Below the pieces are notes generated by a model. The model did no database searches. It was given only the letters and a program-made list of their open reading frames with translations, and had not been told where the DNA came from. Shown one piece after another: positions 55,922 to 64,000 of a stretch of DNA of 64,000 bases; the first letter of the stretch is position 1, and every line of letters starts with the position of its first letter. Source of the DNA: Fervidibacillus halotolerans (GTDB lineage Bacteria; Bacillota; Bacilli; Bacillales; Caldibacillaceae); assembly GCF_026547205.1 (NCBI RefSeq), contig NZ_CP106877.1, positions 2,010,771 through 2,074,770 on the forward strand, given 5' to 3'. The position numbers and the translations under genes were made by a program.

Positions 55922-57435
55922 TAACCAGCAACCTCCTTATCATTGGATACTGGAACATCCAACGATTCTTTTTTCCATTTGAATCGAGAAAATACAACAC
56001 CGAGTAAAATTACACCGATGGCAACTGTCCAGCCGAAGTAGAATAAGAATTCCCTTGGATACCCTTCGTAATCGGACGTTAAGTTTTGGCGAAGCAAGTC
56101 AAACATCATGTACCCTAAGATGACAGGTGTAATAAATTTCAAACTAAAGGTCCACCAACTTCCTAACCGAATATCGGAAATCGCGTTGGCATGTTCCTTT
56201 AATGGATTCAATTGCTTTAAGAACCAAGCGATAAGAACGACTTCAAACAATCCGGATAAGGCGACACCAAATTGATTAATAAAGTAATCGACGACATCGA
56301 GGAAGAAAAGACCGCCTTCTGTTGCATACAATAGGGAAGCGACTGCTGCTAATCCACCACCAATGGTAACTGCCTTTGCCCGGTTCGTATTAAATTTTTC
56401 TTGAATTCCAGCAATATACGTTTCTAAAATCGAAATCAAGGATGACAAACCAGCAAAGGTTAATGATAGGAAAAATAATATACCAAAGACTTCATTTAAA
56501 CTCCCCATTTCGTTAATCACTTGTGGGATCGCTACAAAGGCTAAAAAGACCCCACTCTGAACAACCTCGTTAATCGGCTCCCCAGATGTATAAGCCATAA
56601 ATCCTAAAGTCGCAAAAATTCCAAATCCGGCTAGTAACTCGAAGGAAGAGTTAGCAAATCCGGTAATAAAGGCGTTGTTCGTAATATCTGTTTTCTTCGG
56701 CAAATAACTGGAATAAGTAATCATAATGGCAAAAGCAATCGACAAGCTGAAGAAAATTTGTCCGTATGCAGCAACCCAAACTTTCCCGTCAAAAATCGTA
56801 TCCCAATTCGGTTTAAAGAATGCTTCTACCCCATCCATTGCACCTGGCAAAAACATGGCACGAATAACAATAATTAAAAATAAAATGGCTAGTAAAGGAA
56901 TAAAAATTTTATTCGCCACTTCAATTCCTTTTCGTACACCTGCAAATAAAATGGCTAATGTAATCACCCAGACGATTAGCAATGGAATCAACACACCCGG
57001 TACGATACTACCGGCAACACCAGGTTCAGAAAGTTTCAAATATTCACCAAGCAAAAACCCCTCCGTGTCGGAACCCCAACTTAAATTAATCGAAAAATAC
57101 GAGTACGTAATAGCCCATCCGATAATGACCGCATAATATGTGGAGATGACAAAGGAAATAAGCACTTGCCACCAACCCATCCATTCTGCTCCTTTACTCA
57201 TGCGAGCGAAAGTGAGTGGAGAAGACCCACGATATTTATGCCCTAAAGTAAATTCCAAAATCAAGATCGGAATCCCAGCAGTGAGCAAAGCGATCAAGTA
57301 GGGTAAAAAGAAGGCTCCTCCACCATTTTCATAGGCCACAGCCGGAAATCGCCAAATATTCCCTAAACCGACAGCTGAACCGACTGCAGCCAAAATAAAT
57401 CCAGCTCTCGTTCCCCATTGGACTCGATTGTCCAT
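55921..57435 (-). CDS. metP: sodium-dependent NSS family amino acid transporter (MetP-like)
   Basis: A 504-residue membrane protein with about twelve helices. The first unwound helix and sodium site are RAGFILAAVGSAVGLGNIWRFPAVAYENGGGAF, the strongest NSS signature. FAGLSSLISILETYIAGIQ (helix 8, sodium-binding serines) is present. AGGAGGG precedes the ATG. The coupled small subunit gene points to the MetPS group; methionine, alanine or another neutral amino acid would be the substrate. Confidence 0.92.
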   Translation of the reverse strand: MDNRVQWGTRAGFILAAVGSAVGLGNIWRFPAVAYENGGGAFFLPYLIALLTAGIPILILEFTLGHKYRGSSPLTFARMSKGAEWMGWWQVLISFVISTYYAVIIGWAITYSYFSINLSWGSDTEGFLLGEYLKLSEPGVAGSIVPGVLIPLLIVWVITLAILFAGVRKGIEVANKIFIPLLAILFLIIVIRAMFLPGAMDGVEAFFKPNWDTIFDGKVWVAAYGQIFFSLSIAFAIMITYSSYLPKKTDITNNAFITGFANSSFELLAGFGIFATLGFMAYTSGEPINEVVQSGVFLAFVAIPQVINEMGSLNEVFGILFFLSLTFAGLSSLISILETYIAGIQEKFNTNRAKAVTIGGGLAAVASLLYATEGGLFFLDVVDYFINQFGVALSGLFEVVLIAWFLKQLNPLKEHANAISDIRLGSWWTFSLKFITPVILGYMMFDLLRQNLTSDYEGYPREFLFYFGWTVAIGVILLGVVFSRFKWKKESLDVPVSNDKEVAG

Positions 57436-57722
57436 ATATCTATCACCCTCCTATATTTTTTTCCCTAAATTATTGGACGTGTTTAAATGTTAATTATTTT
57501 CCAACAATTTAGGATAATTACTAATAAGTATACAACCTTTTTTATTAATTGTCAAAATAATATATTTATATAATTGTTATTTTTTTACTAGAAAAATCGA
57601 TGCATAAGAGAAACGATGAAATATAGGTTTATATAATGACAGCGGGTTTTCATACCGCCGGGGGTAACTTTTTTTGCAGGAAAATAAATTCAAACAATCA
57701 CTTTTCCTTTAAAAAGAAACGA
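57436..57722. other. upstream region of the NSS transporter
   Basis: AT-rich, with a GC-rich patch at about 57641-57667 (GCGGG..CCGCC). No supported gene; no S-box-like leader recognised. Confidence 0.4.
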
Positions 57723-57763
57723 AAAAAAGGCTTTACGGAAGTTGTAAACTTCTTCCGAAAGCC
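57722..57763 (-). terminator. terminator of the NhaC gene
   Basis: Minus-strand stem GGCTTTCGGAAG / CTTCCGTAAAGCC (one bulge) followed by T7, about 100 bp after the stop. Confidence 0.85.
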
Positions 57764-57862
57764 ACATAAAGGACATTTTACTTTGAGGGAATACAAGAAA
57801 TTTAATCGTTCCATCAACTACTCCCGATGAAAAATTTGATCCTTCGTCCATTCGATATCCGA

Positions 57863-59464
57863 TTATTCATGTTGTAAGCCCTTGTTTACAGAAACAGATG
57901 TCTTTTTACTTACGAAAATCGTAAACAGAATGACAAATAATAGGGAGCTAACCAATCCTATCCAAATCAGTCCGGTAAATCCAATAATGACATAGCCAAT
58001 CATAGAAGCAATCGCAGCGACCAACGAATAGGGCAATTGGGTAATAACATGATCAATATGATGACAACTTGCACCCGTGGAAGAAAGAATCGTTGTATCA
58101 GAAATCGGTGAACAATGATCGCCAAATACGCTTCCTGCCAAAACCGCTGCCATCGACGGGAGCAGAAGCTCAACGTTTGTTGCTGCAGCAATCGTTCCTG
58201 CAATCGGTAATAAAATACCGAAGGATCCCCAAGAAGTACCCGTTGAAAAAGCCATAATTCCGGCGACTAAAAATAAAATTACCGGTAAGCATGCGATATT
58301 TAAGTTTGAGTTTTCAACAATACCAGCCAAATATTCTCCGGTTTGTAACTCACCAATCAAACTAGCAATCGTCCAGGCGAATAGTAAAATCGAAATGGCT
58401 GGTAACATCGATTTTGTTCCGGCGACAAAACCTTTAAACAAAACCTTTCCTCCCATATCTTTTTCGCTCACATGTGTGAAAAAAATGCCGATCGTTACAA
58501 TCAAACCGATGACTCCACCGATTACTAATGATTTTGCTACATCCGTGTTTTCAAATATCGCTAATAAACTAGCACCCGATCCGGCAGATTCATAACCGGT
58601 CCAAATCATCGCACCGATCGTACCGAACATTAAAGCGAAAATTGGCCAAATTAAATCCCTCACTCGCCCATTCTCACTTACTGGAAGATCCTCTTTCAAT
58701 TCTCCAGGGGCAGTTTTTTCCGGATCATGAACAAGTCCGAACTTTTCGGCACGATTTTCATGCCATTTCATCGGACCAATATTGATATTTCGAATAGCGA
58801 CGAGAAAAACGAGTAATAATGCAGACCACACGTATAAATTCATCGGAATCATTTGAATAAATGCAGTAAAGGCGGTATAATCCGTAATTTCATTTGCCAA
58901 TAAAATGGGTACAATCAACGATATAATATAGGCACCCCAACTGGAAATTGGTGAAACGACGCAAATCGGAGCCGACGTGGAATCGATAATATAAGCGAGT
59001 TTCGCCCGAGGTACTTTTTGTTCATCCGTAATCGGCTTCGAAATTTGTCCAACAGCAAGGGCATTAAAGTAGTCGTCGATAAATATAACGATTCCCATAA
59101 TCGCAGTGACCACTTGTGCCCCGGCCTTCGTTTTTACTCGTTGAATAGCCCAACGTCCGAAAGCACGGCTCCCTCCACTAATTGAAATAAATGCAGTAAT
59201 CACTCCTAGAAGGATGAGAAATAGAATGATAAACACATTCCATGTATTGATTTGTCCTCCGTCGAAAAATATACCTTTCACCGTTTCAACGATTTTTTGA
59301 ATCATACCTAATAATACGGGAACAAATCCTTCTTGCGTATCGATAGCGAGCAATAGGGCGGATGTTACAATCCCAAGACCTAAAGATAATAATACTCTTC
59401 TCGTTAAAATGACCATTACAATTGCCAAAAGCGGTGGTAAAATTGAAAAAATAGAATTTGCCAT
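57863..59464 (-). CDS. Na+/H+ antiporter NhaC family protein
   Basis: A membrane protein of about 533 residues with some twelve helices. Conserved stretches include VVTAIMGIVIFIDDYFNALAVG, TSAPICVVSPISSWGAY and VFGDHCSPISDTTILSSTGA, all typical of NhaC-type exchangers (Na+/H+ or malate/lactate). The ATG at 59464 has GAGGAGGAA upstream; the frame to 59545 lacks support. It helps sodium and pH homeostasis and could recycle the sodium used by the neighbouring NSS transporter. Confidence 0.9.
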   Translation of the reverse strand: MANSIFSILPPLLAIVMVILTRRVLLSLGLGIVTSALLLAIDTQEGFVPVLLGMIQKIVETVKGIFFDGGQINTWNVFIILFLILLGVITAFISISGGSRAFGRWAIQRVKTKAGAQVVTAIMGIVIFIDDYFNALAVGQISKPITDEQKVPRAKLAYIIDSTSAPICVVSPISSWGAYIISLIVPILLANEITDYTAFTAFIQMIPMNLYVWSALLLVFLVAIRNINIGPMKWHENRAEKFGLVHDPEKTAPGELKEDLPVSENGRVRDLIWPIFALMFGTIGAMIWTGYESAGSGASLLAIFENTDVAKSLVIGGVIGLIVTIGIFFTHVSEKDMGGKVLFKGFVAGTKSMLPAISILLFAWTIASLIGELQTGEYLAGIVENSNLNIACLPVILFLVAGIMAFSTGTSWGSFGILLPIAGTIAAATNVELLLPSMAAVLAGSVFGDHCSPISDTTILSSTGASCHHIDHVITQLPYSLVAAIASMIGYVIIGFTGLIWIGLVSSLLFVILFTIFVSKKTSVSVNKGLQHE

Positions 59465-59585
59465 AAAAAAAATTCCTCCTCGACTCAATTTTGAGGGGAA
59501 CTCAATTGGACAGAGATGATAGAAATATCGAAACGAACGTTTCAATTTCCATTTACCCGCAATATTTCCAAAGAAATCATTTGAA

Positions 59586-59626
59586 ATAAAAAACGAGTAA
59601 TGATAGAGAAAACGATCATTACTCGT
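59586..59626 (-). terminator. terminator overlapping the stop of the 63-residue gene
   Basis: Minus-strand stem ACGAGTAATGAT / ATCATTACTCGT with a 10-nt loop and T6. The stop TAA of the upstream gene is part of the stem. Confidence 0.85.
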
Positions 59627-59810
59627 TACGGGTAATGTTTTCCTCCATCACGATCTGTAGCTCCCCATTATGAGATTTTTCTCTCATAATGACAGTGCCA
59701 CCCTTATTCAAGGTGACCCCAATAAATATAGATCCGACATCTATATTTATTTCGGCAAAATTTCCTTTCGCGTTTCGATCATCGTTGTCATCCTCACGAA
59801 ACCTACTCAT
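59619..59810 (-). CDS. 63-residue hypothetical protein
   Basis: The product starts with charged residues (SRFREDDNDDRNAKG), then FAEINIDVGSIFIGVTLNKGGTVIM and EKSHNGELQIVMEENI. It is hydrophilic with two likely beta hairpins and no signal peptide. GAGGCG lies about 9 nt before the ATG. The terminator right at its stop supports that it is expressed. Family not recognised. Confidence 0.6.
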   Translation of the reverse strand: MSRFREDDNDDRNAKGNFAEINIDVGSIFIGVTLNKGGTVIMREKSHNGELQIVMEENITRNE

Positions 59811-59936
59811 AAATTTTGCGCCTCTACCCCATCGAATGATGTGTGATAAGGTTTGTCATTATTCATTTTTTTTACTATAACAAGAAATTTGGTAGAAAAC
59901 AAGGAAAATATCATTTATCATGGCGAACAAAACAAG

Positions 59937-59973
59937 TTTCACAAAAAAAGAAGTACAACTTTTTTGAGTGAAT
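59937..59973 (-). terminator. terminator-like hairpin after yunB
   Basis: Minus-strand inverted repeat TTCACTCAAAAAAGT / ACTTCTTTTTTTGTGAA; the T-run is within the descending arm. Confidence 0.55.
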
Positions 59974-59978
59974 AGCCT

Positions 59979-60764
59979 TTATTGATTGGATTCGTCCTTC
60001 TCCGGATCCATAGGGATGGTAAATGATGGTGTTAATCCCCCACCATTACTGTAAAATTGAGGAACATCTCCCTTAATCGTACCGGTTGCCAACGGAATCG
60101 TTCGTTCGATTACCGTCATTTTCGTCATAAACGGAATGACGATTTGAATTCCGACTTTCATTTTCATCCGAATTTCAAACCATGTGCTATTAATTGCCTG
60201 TTCTTGCCAAAGGGTTTCAATATCATAATCGATATCGCCAATAGCATGGAAACGAACGGGAATTTCAGGTCCTAAACTCCCTAAAAGAACATTATCCGTA
60301 ATCCTTCCTAACGGTACATTAAATTGAATTCCTTCTCCACGTCTTACTTCCACCTTTTCGATTTCTTCATCCGATAAAATAATATGGTCGCTAGAAGAAA
60401 AATCTCCTTCCTCCATCGCATTTATATGATTTAATACGCGATTGGCAATATTATTCGATAGTTCAATAATTTTTTGCGTATCGATTGTATATAAAGTGGA
60501 TTCATCCAATTCTTTTACAACGGTGATTTCATTCAAAGGCAAACCTTCACCAATTTCTTCTTTCACCGCTTTATTCATGACATAGGTTGCAATATTGACT
60601 GATCGGGATTCCGCATAAGCTACCAAAACCGGTTTAATCGCAATATTGACGATCCATAATCCTAGGGCGGAAAATAAAAGAAATAAAACGGTAGTAAGCA
60701 ATAACACATATCGAAAAGGCAAAGGTCTTTTTCGTCGTAAATGTCCCCGATGTATTTTTTGCAA
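59979..60764 (-). CDS. yunB: sporulation protein YunB
   Basis: A 261-residue membrane-anchored protein. The basic N terminus RGHLRRKRPLPFRY leads into one helix ([20 protein letters not shown]), and the rest is outside: IKPVLVAYAESRSVNIATYVMNKAV and IQFNVPLGRITDNVLLGSLGPEIPVRF. In B. subtilis YunB is a SigE-dependent mother-cell protein needed for normal sporulation. The start is a TTG preceded by GGGGGG that is buried in a hairpin (60769-60809). Confidence 0.92.
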   Translation of the reverse strand: MQKIHRGHLRRKRPLPFRYVLLLTTVLFLLFSALGLWIVNIAIKPVLVAYAESRSVNIATYVMNKAVKEEIGEGLPLNEITVVKELDESTLYTIDTQKIIELSNNIANRVLNHINAMEEGDFSSSDHIILSDEEIEKVEVRRGEGIQFNVPLGRITDNVLLGSLGPEIPVRFHAIGDIDYDIETLWQEQAINSTWFEIRMKMKVGIQIVIPFMTKMTVIERTIPLATGTIKGDVPQFYSNGGGLTPSFTIPMDPEKDESNQ

Positions 60765-60768
60765 AAAA

Positions 60769-60809
60769 ATCCCCCCTATAAGACATGTTTATGCTTAACT
60801 TGGGGGATT
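60769..60809 (-). promoter_or_regulatory. hairpin between yunC and yunB covering the yunB ribosome binding site
   Basis: AATCCCCC and GGGGGGATT pair on the minus strand across a 25-nt loop, followed by TTTTTTG that leads into the yunB start. It can act as the yunC terminator, and in any read-through transcript it would hide the GGGGGG ribosome binding site. Confidence 0.6.
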
Positions 60810-60847
60810 TATTGCTTATAAACCTCTTTTTAAAACGACTCGTTTTC

Positions 60848-61147
60848 TTACATGCGTAATAGTGCCTCTTTGCCCTTCATTCCTTTTTTAATTCCACGTT
60901 TTTCAGCTGCGATCGTTACAGACTCCAACGGTGCATCCAGTAACTCATCAATCGTACGAACACCAACTGCCCTTCCAGCAATAATATGTCGATCCCTTAA
61001 ACGATTATTCAGTAAGTCCACATCGAGGGCTCCACACATAATATAACCATTTTCATTTGAAACGGCTAGTAAATTCGTTTTCGGAAGTTTAACAGAAATG
61101 GCAATAAATGTTTTCCCCTGAATTTCGATCGGTTCAATTTCAACCAT
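60848..61147 (-). CDS. yunC: YunC, DUF1805 protein
   Basis: A 99-residue protein with VEIEPIEIQGKTFIAISVKLPKTNLLAVSNENGYIMCGALDVD and a C-terminal GRAVGVRTIDELLDAPLESVT segment, the DUF1805 pattern. AAAGGGG precedes the ATG. Located between yunD and yunB as in B. subtilis. Function unknown. Confidence 0.9.
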   Translation of the reverse strand: MVEIEPIEIQGKTFIAISVKLPKTNLLAVSNENGYIMCGALDVDLLNNRLRDRHIIAGRAVGVRTIDELLDAPLESVTIAAEKRGIKKGMKGKEALLRM

Positions 61148-61225
61148 ACGATCGTCCCCTTTCTATCATAACTGTATGATTCGTTCAAATGAATGGTGTG
61201 GGTAAACGAACGTATGATTCAACTT

Positions 61226-62635
61226 TCATTGAAAACTCGCCGATTCATCTCCATCATCTTCGTTATAAGGAAATAATGACCCGAGTTTCCACTTTAATAC
61301 ATCCCGAAGAAATTCCGGTAAAAAGAAGCGTTTCTCCGCACGTAAAAGGGGTGGGAAAAATTTTGCAAAGGCAAACATATCAATCGTTGCTACTAAATAT
61401 TCCTTTTCCGGATCCAACTGTTTCCCACGAATTTTAATATCAATACCCGAGCCTTTTCCTTGAATATCAATTTGGTCATAAATCATTGCTCCAAAAATTT
61501 CACCTCGAAAACCGAATCCCTTAAATTTTAATGTCGTATACTTTTCTTCGATCGTTTGTACGAGAACCTCTTTTAATTTTGCTCCGGAAAGTCGTACTGT
61601 ACACGGATTTATCGGATGTGGACAAATGCGATGAATGTCGTATTCAGTCACAACACCCTTCTTTAGATCGTCAATTAATATTCCCGCATTAATAAACGAA
61701 CAATCGGCTTGACACCATTCCGTTAATCCTTCAGTTAACAGGCGATTTAACCTTGTTTCTTTAAACCAATCCGTTTCCAATCGTTCAGGCAATCGAGCAA
61801 CCGGTTTTTCCAACATCCTTTTTCCTTCTTGGAATAGCGTTTCATCAAATTTTTTGTCATCCTCTTCGAGCGGCAATTCATCGGTTCGAATTAATTCGGC
61901 TTTTTTTTCAAGGAGCTGTTTATGTTCCCGATCATATGTCAACTGTACAATTCCTAAATAATCGCCGTATTTTCCCGTACATGCTAGAAGACTTCCATTG
62001 ATTTCTTTCCCCTTTTCCAACACATGATGGGTATGTGCCCCTAATACGACATCCACCATTGGAAATTCATTTGCAATCCGCTCATCATCCGACAAACCGA
62101 GATGGGAAAGAACGACAAGAATATCGACTTTTTCCCTGACAATAGGAATCCAATCGTGTAAGCTAGCAAAGGGATTCGTAGCTACCCAATGGAGGGGACC
62201 GTAAAAGTTTGTATAAGGAATCGTTACACCGATTACACCGATCTTTGTGTGCTGGTCAGTTTCAAAAATTTTATATGGAATTGCCCAATCTGGTCTTGTC
62301 CCGTCTTCGTTAAATAAATTAGCTAAAATACAATGGAATTTCGCTTCCGTATATAATGACATCAAATCTTCCTTTGAAAGGGTGATCCCTTCATTGTTTC
62401 CGATCGTAACAGCATCGTACATACTGTCGTTCAATAATTTAACATTTCCTTTCCCTCGTGTTGCTTCTGTAAAAGGATGGAAGCGATCAATATGGTCGCC
62501 AATATCAAAAAGAAGCATCGTTTCTCCCCGCTCTTCATGCATTCGTCTTCTACGTAACACTTCCCTATGAATGCGTGGCCACTTTTGAAAATGGCTATGT
62601 AAATCATTCGTATGATAAAGATATATTTGTTCCAT
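61226..62635 (-). CDS. yunD: YunD, 5'-nucleotidase/metallophosphatase family
   Basis: About 469 residues. The N-terminal metallophosphatase domain has HTNDLHSHF (first metal ligands), LFDIGDHIDRF, IGNNEGI (GN[HE]-type motif) and GAHTHHVLEKG. The C-terminal 5'-nucleotidase domain follows (INAGILIDDLKKG, CPHPINPCTV). No signal peptide is seen, so a cytosolic role is likely, unlike secreted 5'-nucleotidases. I start at the ATG at 62635 with AGAGGGAAA upstream; the frame to 62707 is unsupported. Substrate unknown. Confidence 0.92.
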   Translation of the reverse strand: MEQIYLYHTNDLHSHFQKWPRIHREVLRRRRMHEERGETMLLFDIGDHIDRFHPFTEATRGKGNVKLLNDSMYDAVTIGNNEGITLSKEDLMSLYTEAKFHCILANLFNEDGTRPDWAIPYKIFETDQHTKIGVIGVTIPYTNFYGPLHWVATNPFASLHDWIPIVREKVDILVVLSHLGLSDDERIANEFPMVDVVLGAHTHHVLEKGKEINGSLLACTGKYGDYLGIVQLTYDREHKQLLEKKAELIRTDELPLEEDDKKFDETLFQEGKRMLEKPVARLPERLETDWFKETRLNRLLTEGLTEWCQADCSFINAGILIDDLKKGVVTEYDIHRICPHPINPCTVRLSGAKLKEVLVQTIEEKYTTLKFKGFGFRGEIFGAMIYDQIDIQGKGSGIDIKIRGKQLDPEKEYLVATIDMFAFAKFFPPLLRAEKRFFLPEFLRDVLKWKLGSLFPYNEDDGDESASFQ

Positions 62636-62916
62636 TATCCATTTCCCTCTTTTTATCACATCATTTTTTAATGGAGTGTTGATCAACCGTCTAACTGCGT
62701 GAATCAAATCCGTTTTTCGATATTATACAATTACTTATTGTTTATGAATCGTTTACTCGAATTATTTCGGTCAATTTTTATATAAAAAAGAGCACTAATT
62801 CATTAGTGCCTCAAAATCATCTATTTTTCAACTAATTGAACGATTTTTCATGAAAAATTCCATCGATAGGATGAAAATTCCCGCTTCCCTTTCGAAATGA
62901 GAAATCTTGTTAAAAT

Positions 62917-62951
62917 AGGGAACCCCGCCACACAATCGGCGGTGACGGGGA
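62917..62951 (-). terminator. terminator of the suf operon
   Basis: Minus-strand stem CCCCGTCACCGCC / GGCGGGG (with a 3-nt bulge) followed by TTCCCTATTTT. The rest of 62636-62916 is AT-rich with no gene that I can support. Confidence 0.65.
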
Positions 62952-62963
62952 AAATAATAACGA

Positions 62964-64000
62964 TTATCCAATCGAACCTTCCATTTCAAAGCTGATCAAT
63001 CGATTCATCTCGACAGCATATTCCATCGGGAGCTCTCTAGTAAACGGTTCAATAAAGCCCATGACGATCATTTCCGTCGCCTCTTGTTCGGAAATTCCTC
63101 GGCTCATCAAATAAAATAGTTGTTCTTCAGAAACCTTCGATACTTTCGCTTCATGTTCCAAGGAAATATTGTCATTTAAGATTTCATTATAAGGAATCGT
63201 ATCGGATGTGGATTTATTATCTAAAATTAACGTGTCGCATTCGATATTTGAACGGGCTCCGTCCGCCTTCCTTCCGAAATGGACGATGCCTCGATATGTT
63301 ACCTTTCCACCATGGCGAGACATGGATTTCGAAACGATGCTCGATGAAGTATTCGGGGCTAAATGGTACATTTTAGCTCCAGCATCTTGATGTTGCCCTT
63401 TTCCAGCGAAAGCGATGGACAAAGTCATTCCCCTTGCTCCTTCACCTTTTAAAATAACCGCTGGATATTTCATCGTTAATTTCGAACCGATATTTCCATC
63501 CACCCATTCCATCGTCGCATTGGCTTCACAGACGGAACGTTTTGTAACGAGATTATATACATTGTTAGCCCAGTTTTGAATCGTCGTATAACGACAGTAT
63601 GCATCTTTTTTGACGATAATTTCTACAACAGCCGCATGAAGGGAATTTGTTGTATAAATCGGTGCTGTACAACCTTCCACATAATGGACATGGGCCCCTT
63701 CATCTACGATAATTAACGTCCGTTCAAACTGTCCCATATTTTCTGAATTGATTCGGAAATAAGCTTGAAGCGGTGTATCCAATTTCACACCCGGTGGAAC
63801 GTAAATGAACGATCCACCTGACCAAACCGCTGAATTTAAAGCGGCAAATTTGTTATCGGAAGGAGGAACGACCGTCGCCCAATATTTTTTAAACAACTCT
63901 TCATTTTCTTTTAAAGCAGAGTCCGTATCTTTAAAAATAACGCCAAGTTTTTCCAAATCTTCCTTCATATTGTGATACACAACTTCCGACTCGTATTGGG
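62964..64000 (-). CDS. sufB: Fe-S assembly scaffold SufB, 5' end outside window
   Basis: The last 345 or so codons of SufB, core of the SufBC2D complex that builds Fe-S clusters in Firmicutes. The frame continues beyond position 64000 upstream ([18 protein letters not shown]), so the GTG at 63980 is not the start. Landmarks: [48 protein letters not shown] (essential cysteine), [19 protein letters not shown] [16 protein letters not shown], and the C-terminal [17 protein letters not shown]. It is the final gene of the operon before the terminator at 62917-62951. Confidence 0.96.
   Translation of the reverse strand, partial: QYESEVVYHNMKEDLEKLGVIFKDTDSALKENEELFKKYWATVVPPSDNKFAALNSAVWSGGSFIYVPPGVKLDTPLQAYFRINSENMGQFERTLIIVDEGAHVHYVEGCTAPIYTTNSLHAAVVEIIVKKDAYCRYTTIQNWANNVYNLVTKRSVCEANATMEWVDGNIGSKLTMKYPAVILKGEGARGMTLSIAFAGKGQHQDAGAKMYHLAPNTSSSIVSKSMSRHGGKVTYRGIVHFGRKADGARSNIECDTLILDNKSTSDTIPYNEILNDNISLEHEAKVSKVSEEQLFYLMSRGISEQEATEMIVMGFIEPFTRELPMEYAVEMNRLISFEMEGSIG

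Overview
The window is chromosomal DNA from a low-GC, endospore-forming member of the Bacillaceae. The evidence is a set of sporulation genes (prkA, yhbH, yunB, yutH), Bacillus-type ribosome binding sites with frequent TTG and GTG starts, and long gene-order agreement with Bacillus subtilis. The species cannot be named from the sequence alone.

Left part (1-26.6 kb, all on the minus strand): a partial L-lactate dehydrogenase gene, an OsmC-type thiol peroxidase, an MFS transporter, two adjacent GH13 alpha-glucosidases with different specificity residues, the sporulation gene yhbH, a complete oligopeptide ABC importer (oppA-B-C-D-F), a two-component pair whose hybrid kinase is split by a perfect 32-bp tandem duplication, a 1442-residue sortase-anchored adhesin (collagen-binding-like units plus five Cna-B units), and prkA. 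In B. subtilis prkA and yhbH are neighbours and lie next to queG-yhbB-trmL. Here the same genes are present, but accessory DNA separates them.

Middle part (26.6-36.1 kb) is a mobile, decaying region. It holds a membrane-anchored Mrr-type nuclease, two copies of part of a large serine recombinase lacking its catalytic domain, a frameshifted DUF2075 ATPase, a VOC-fold protein, a DDE insertion sequence, and an IS200/IS605 element with an intact-looking TnpA and a nonsense-mutated TnpB. It also has a family of very small two-helix membrane proteins, at least one copy of which was broken by the IS200/IS605 insertion.

Right part (36.1-64 kb) is conserved core: trmL, yhbB, queG, then the pepA-yuiCBA-ndh(yumB)-yumC-erpA-yuzB-yutJ-yuzD-nfu-yutHGFED-yunA block and yunBCD-sufB in the B. 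subtilis order. A peroxiredoxin/winged-helix operon, a 2-hydroxyacid dehydrogenase, a MetPS-type NSS transporter and an NhaC antiporter are interspersed. Many genes here serve NADH and ferredoxin redox balance and Fe-S cluster assembly (Ndh, YumC, YutJ, ErpA, Nfu, SufB).

The most unusual object is a 149-nt RNA gene at 39137-39285 (minus strand) between queG and pepA. It has the acceptor stem, discriminator U, encoded CCA, D arm and T arm of a glycine tRNA, but the anticodon loop is replaced by an 81-nt structured extension. It has its own candidate promoter and a strong terminator.
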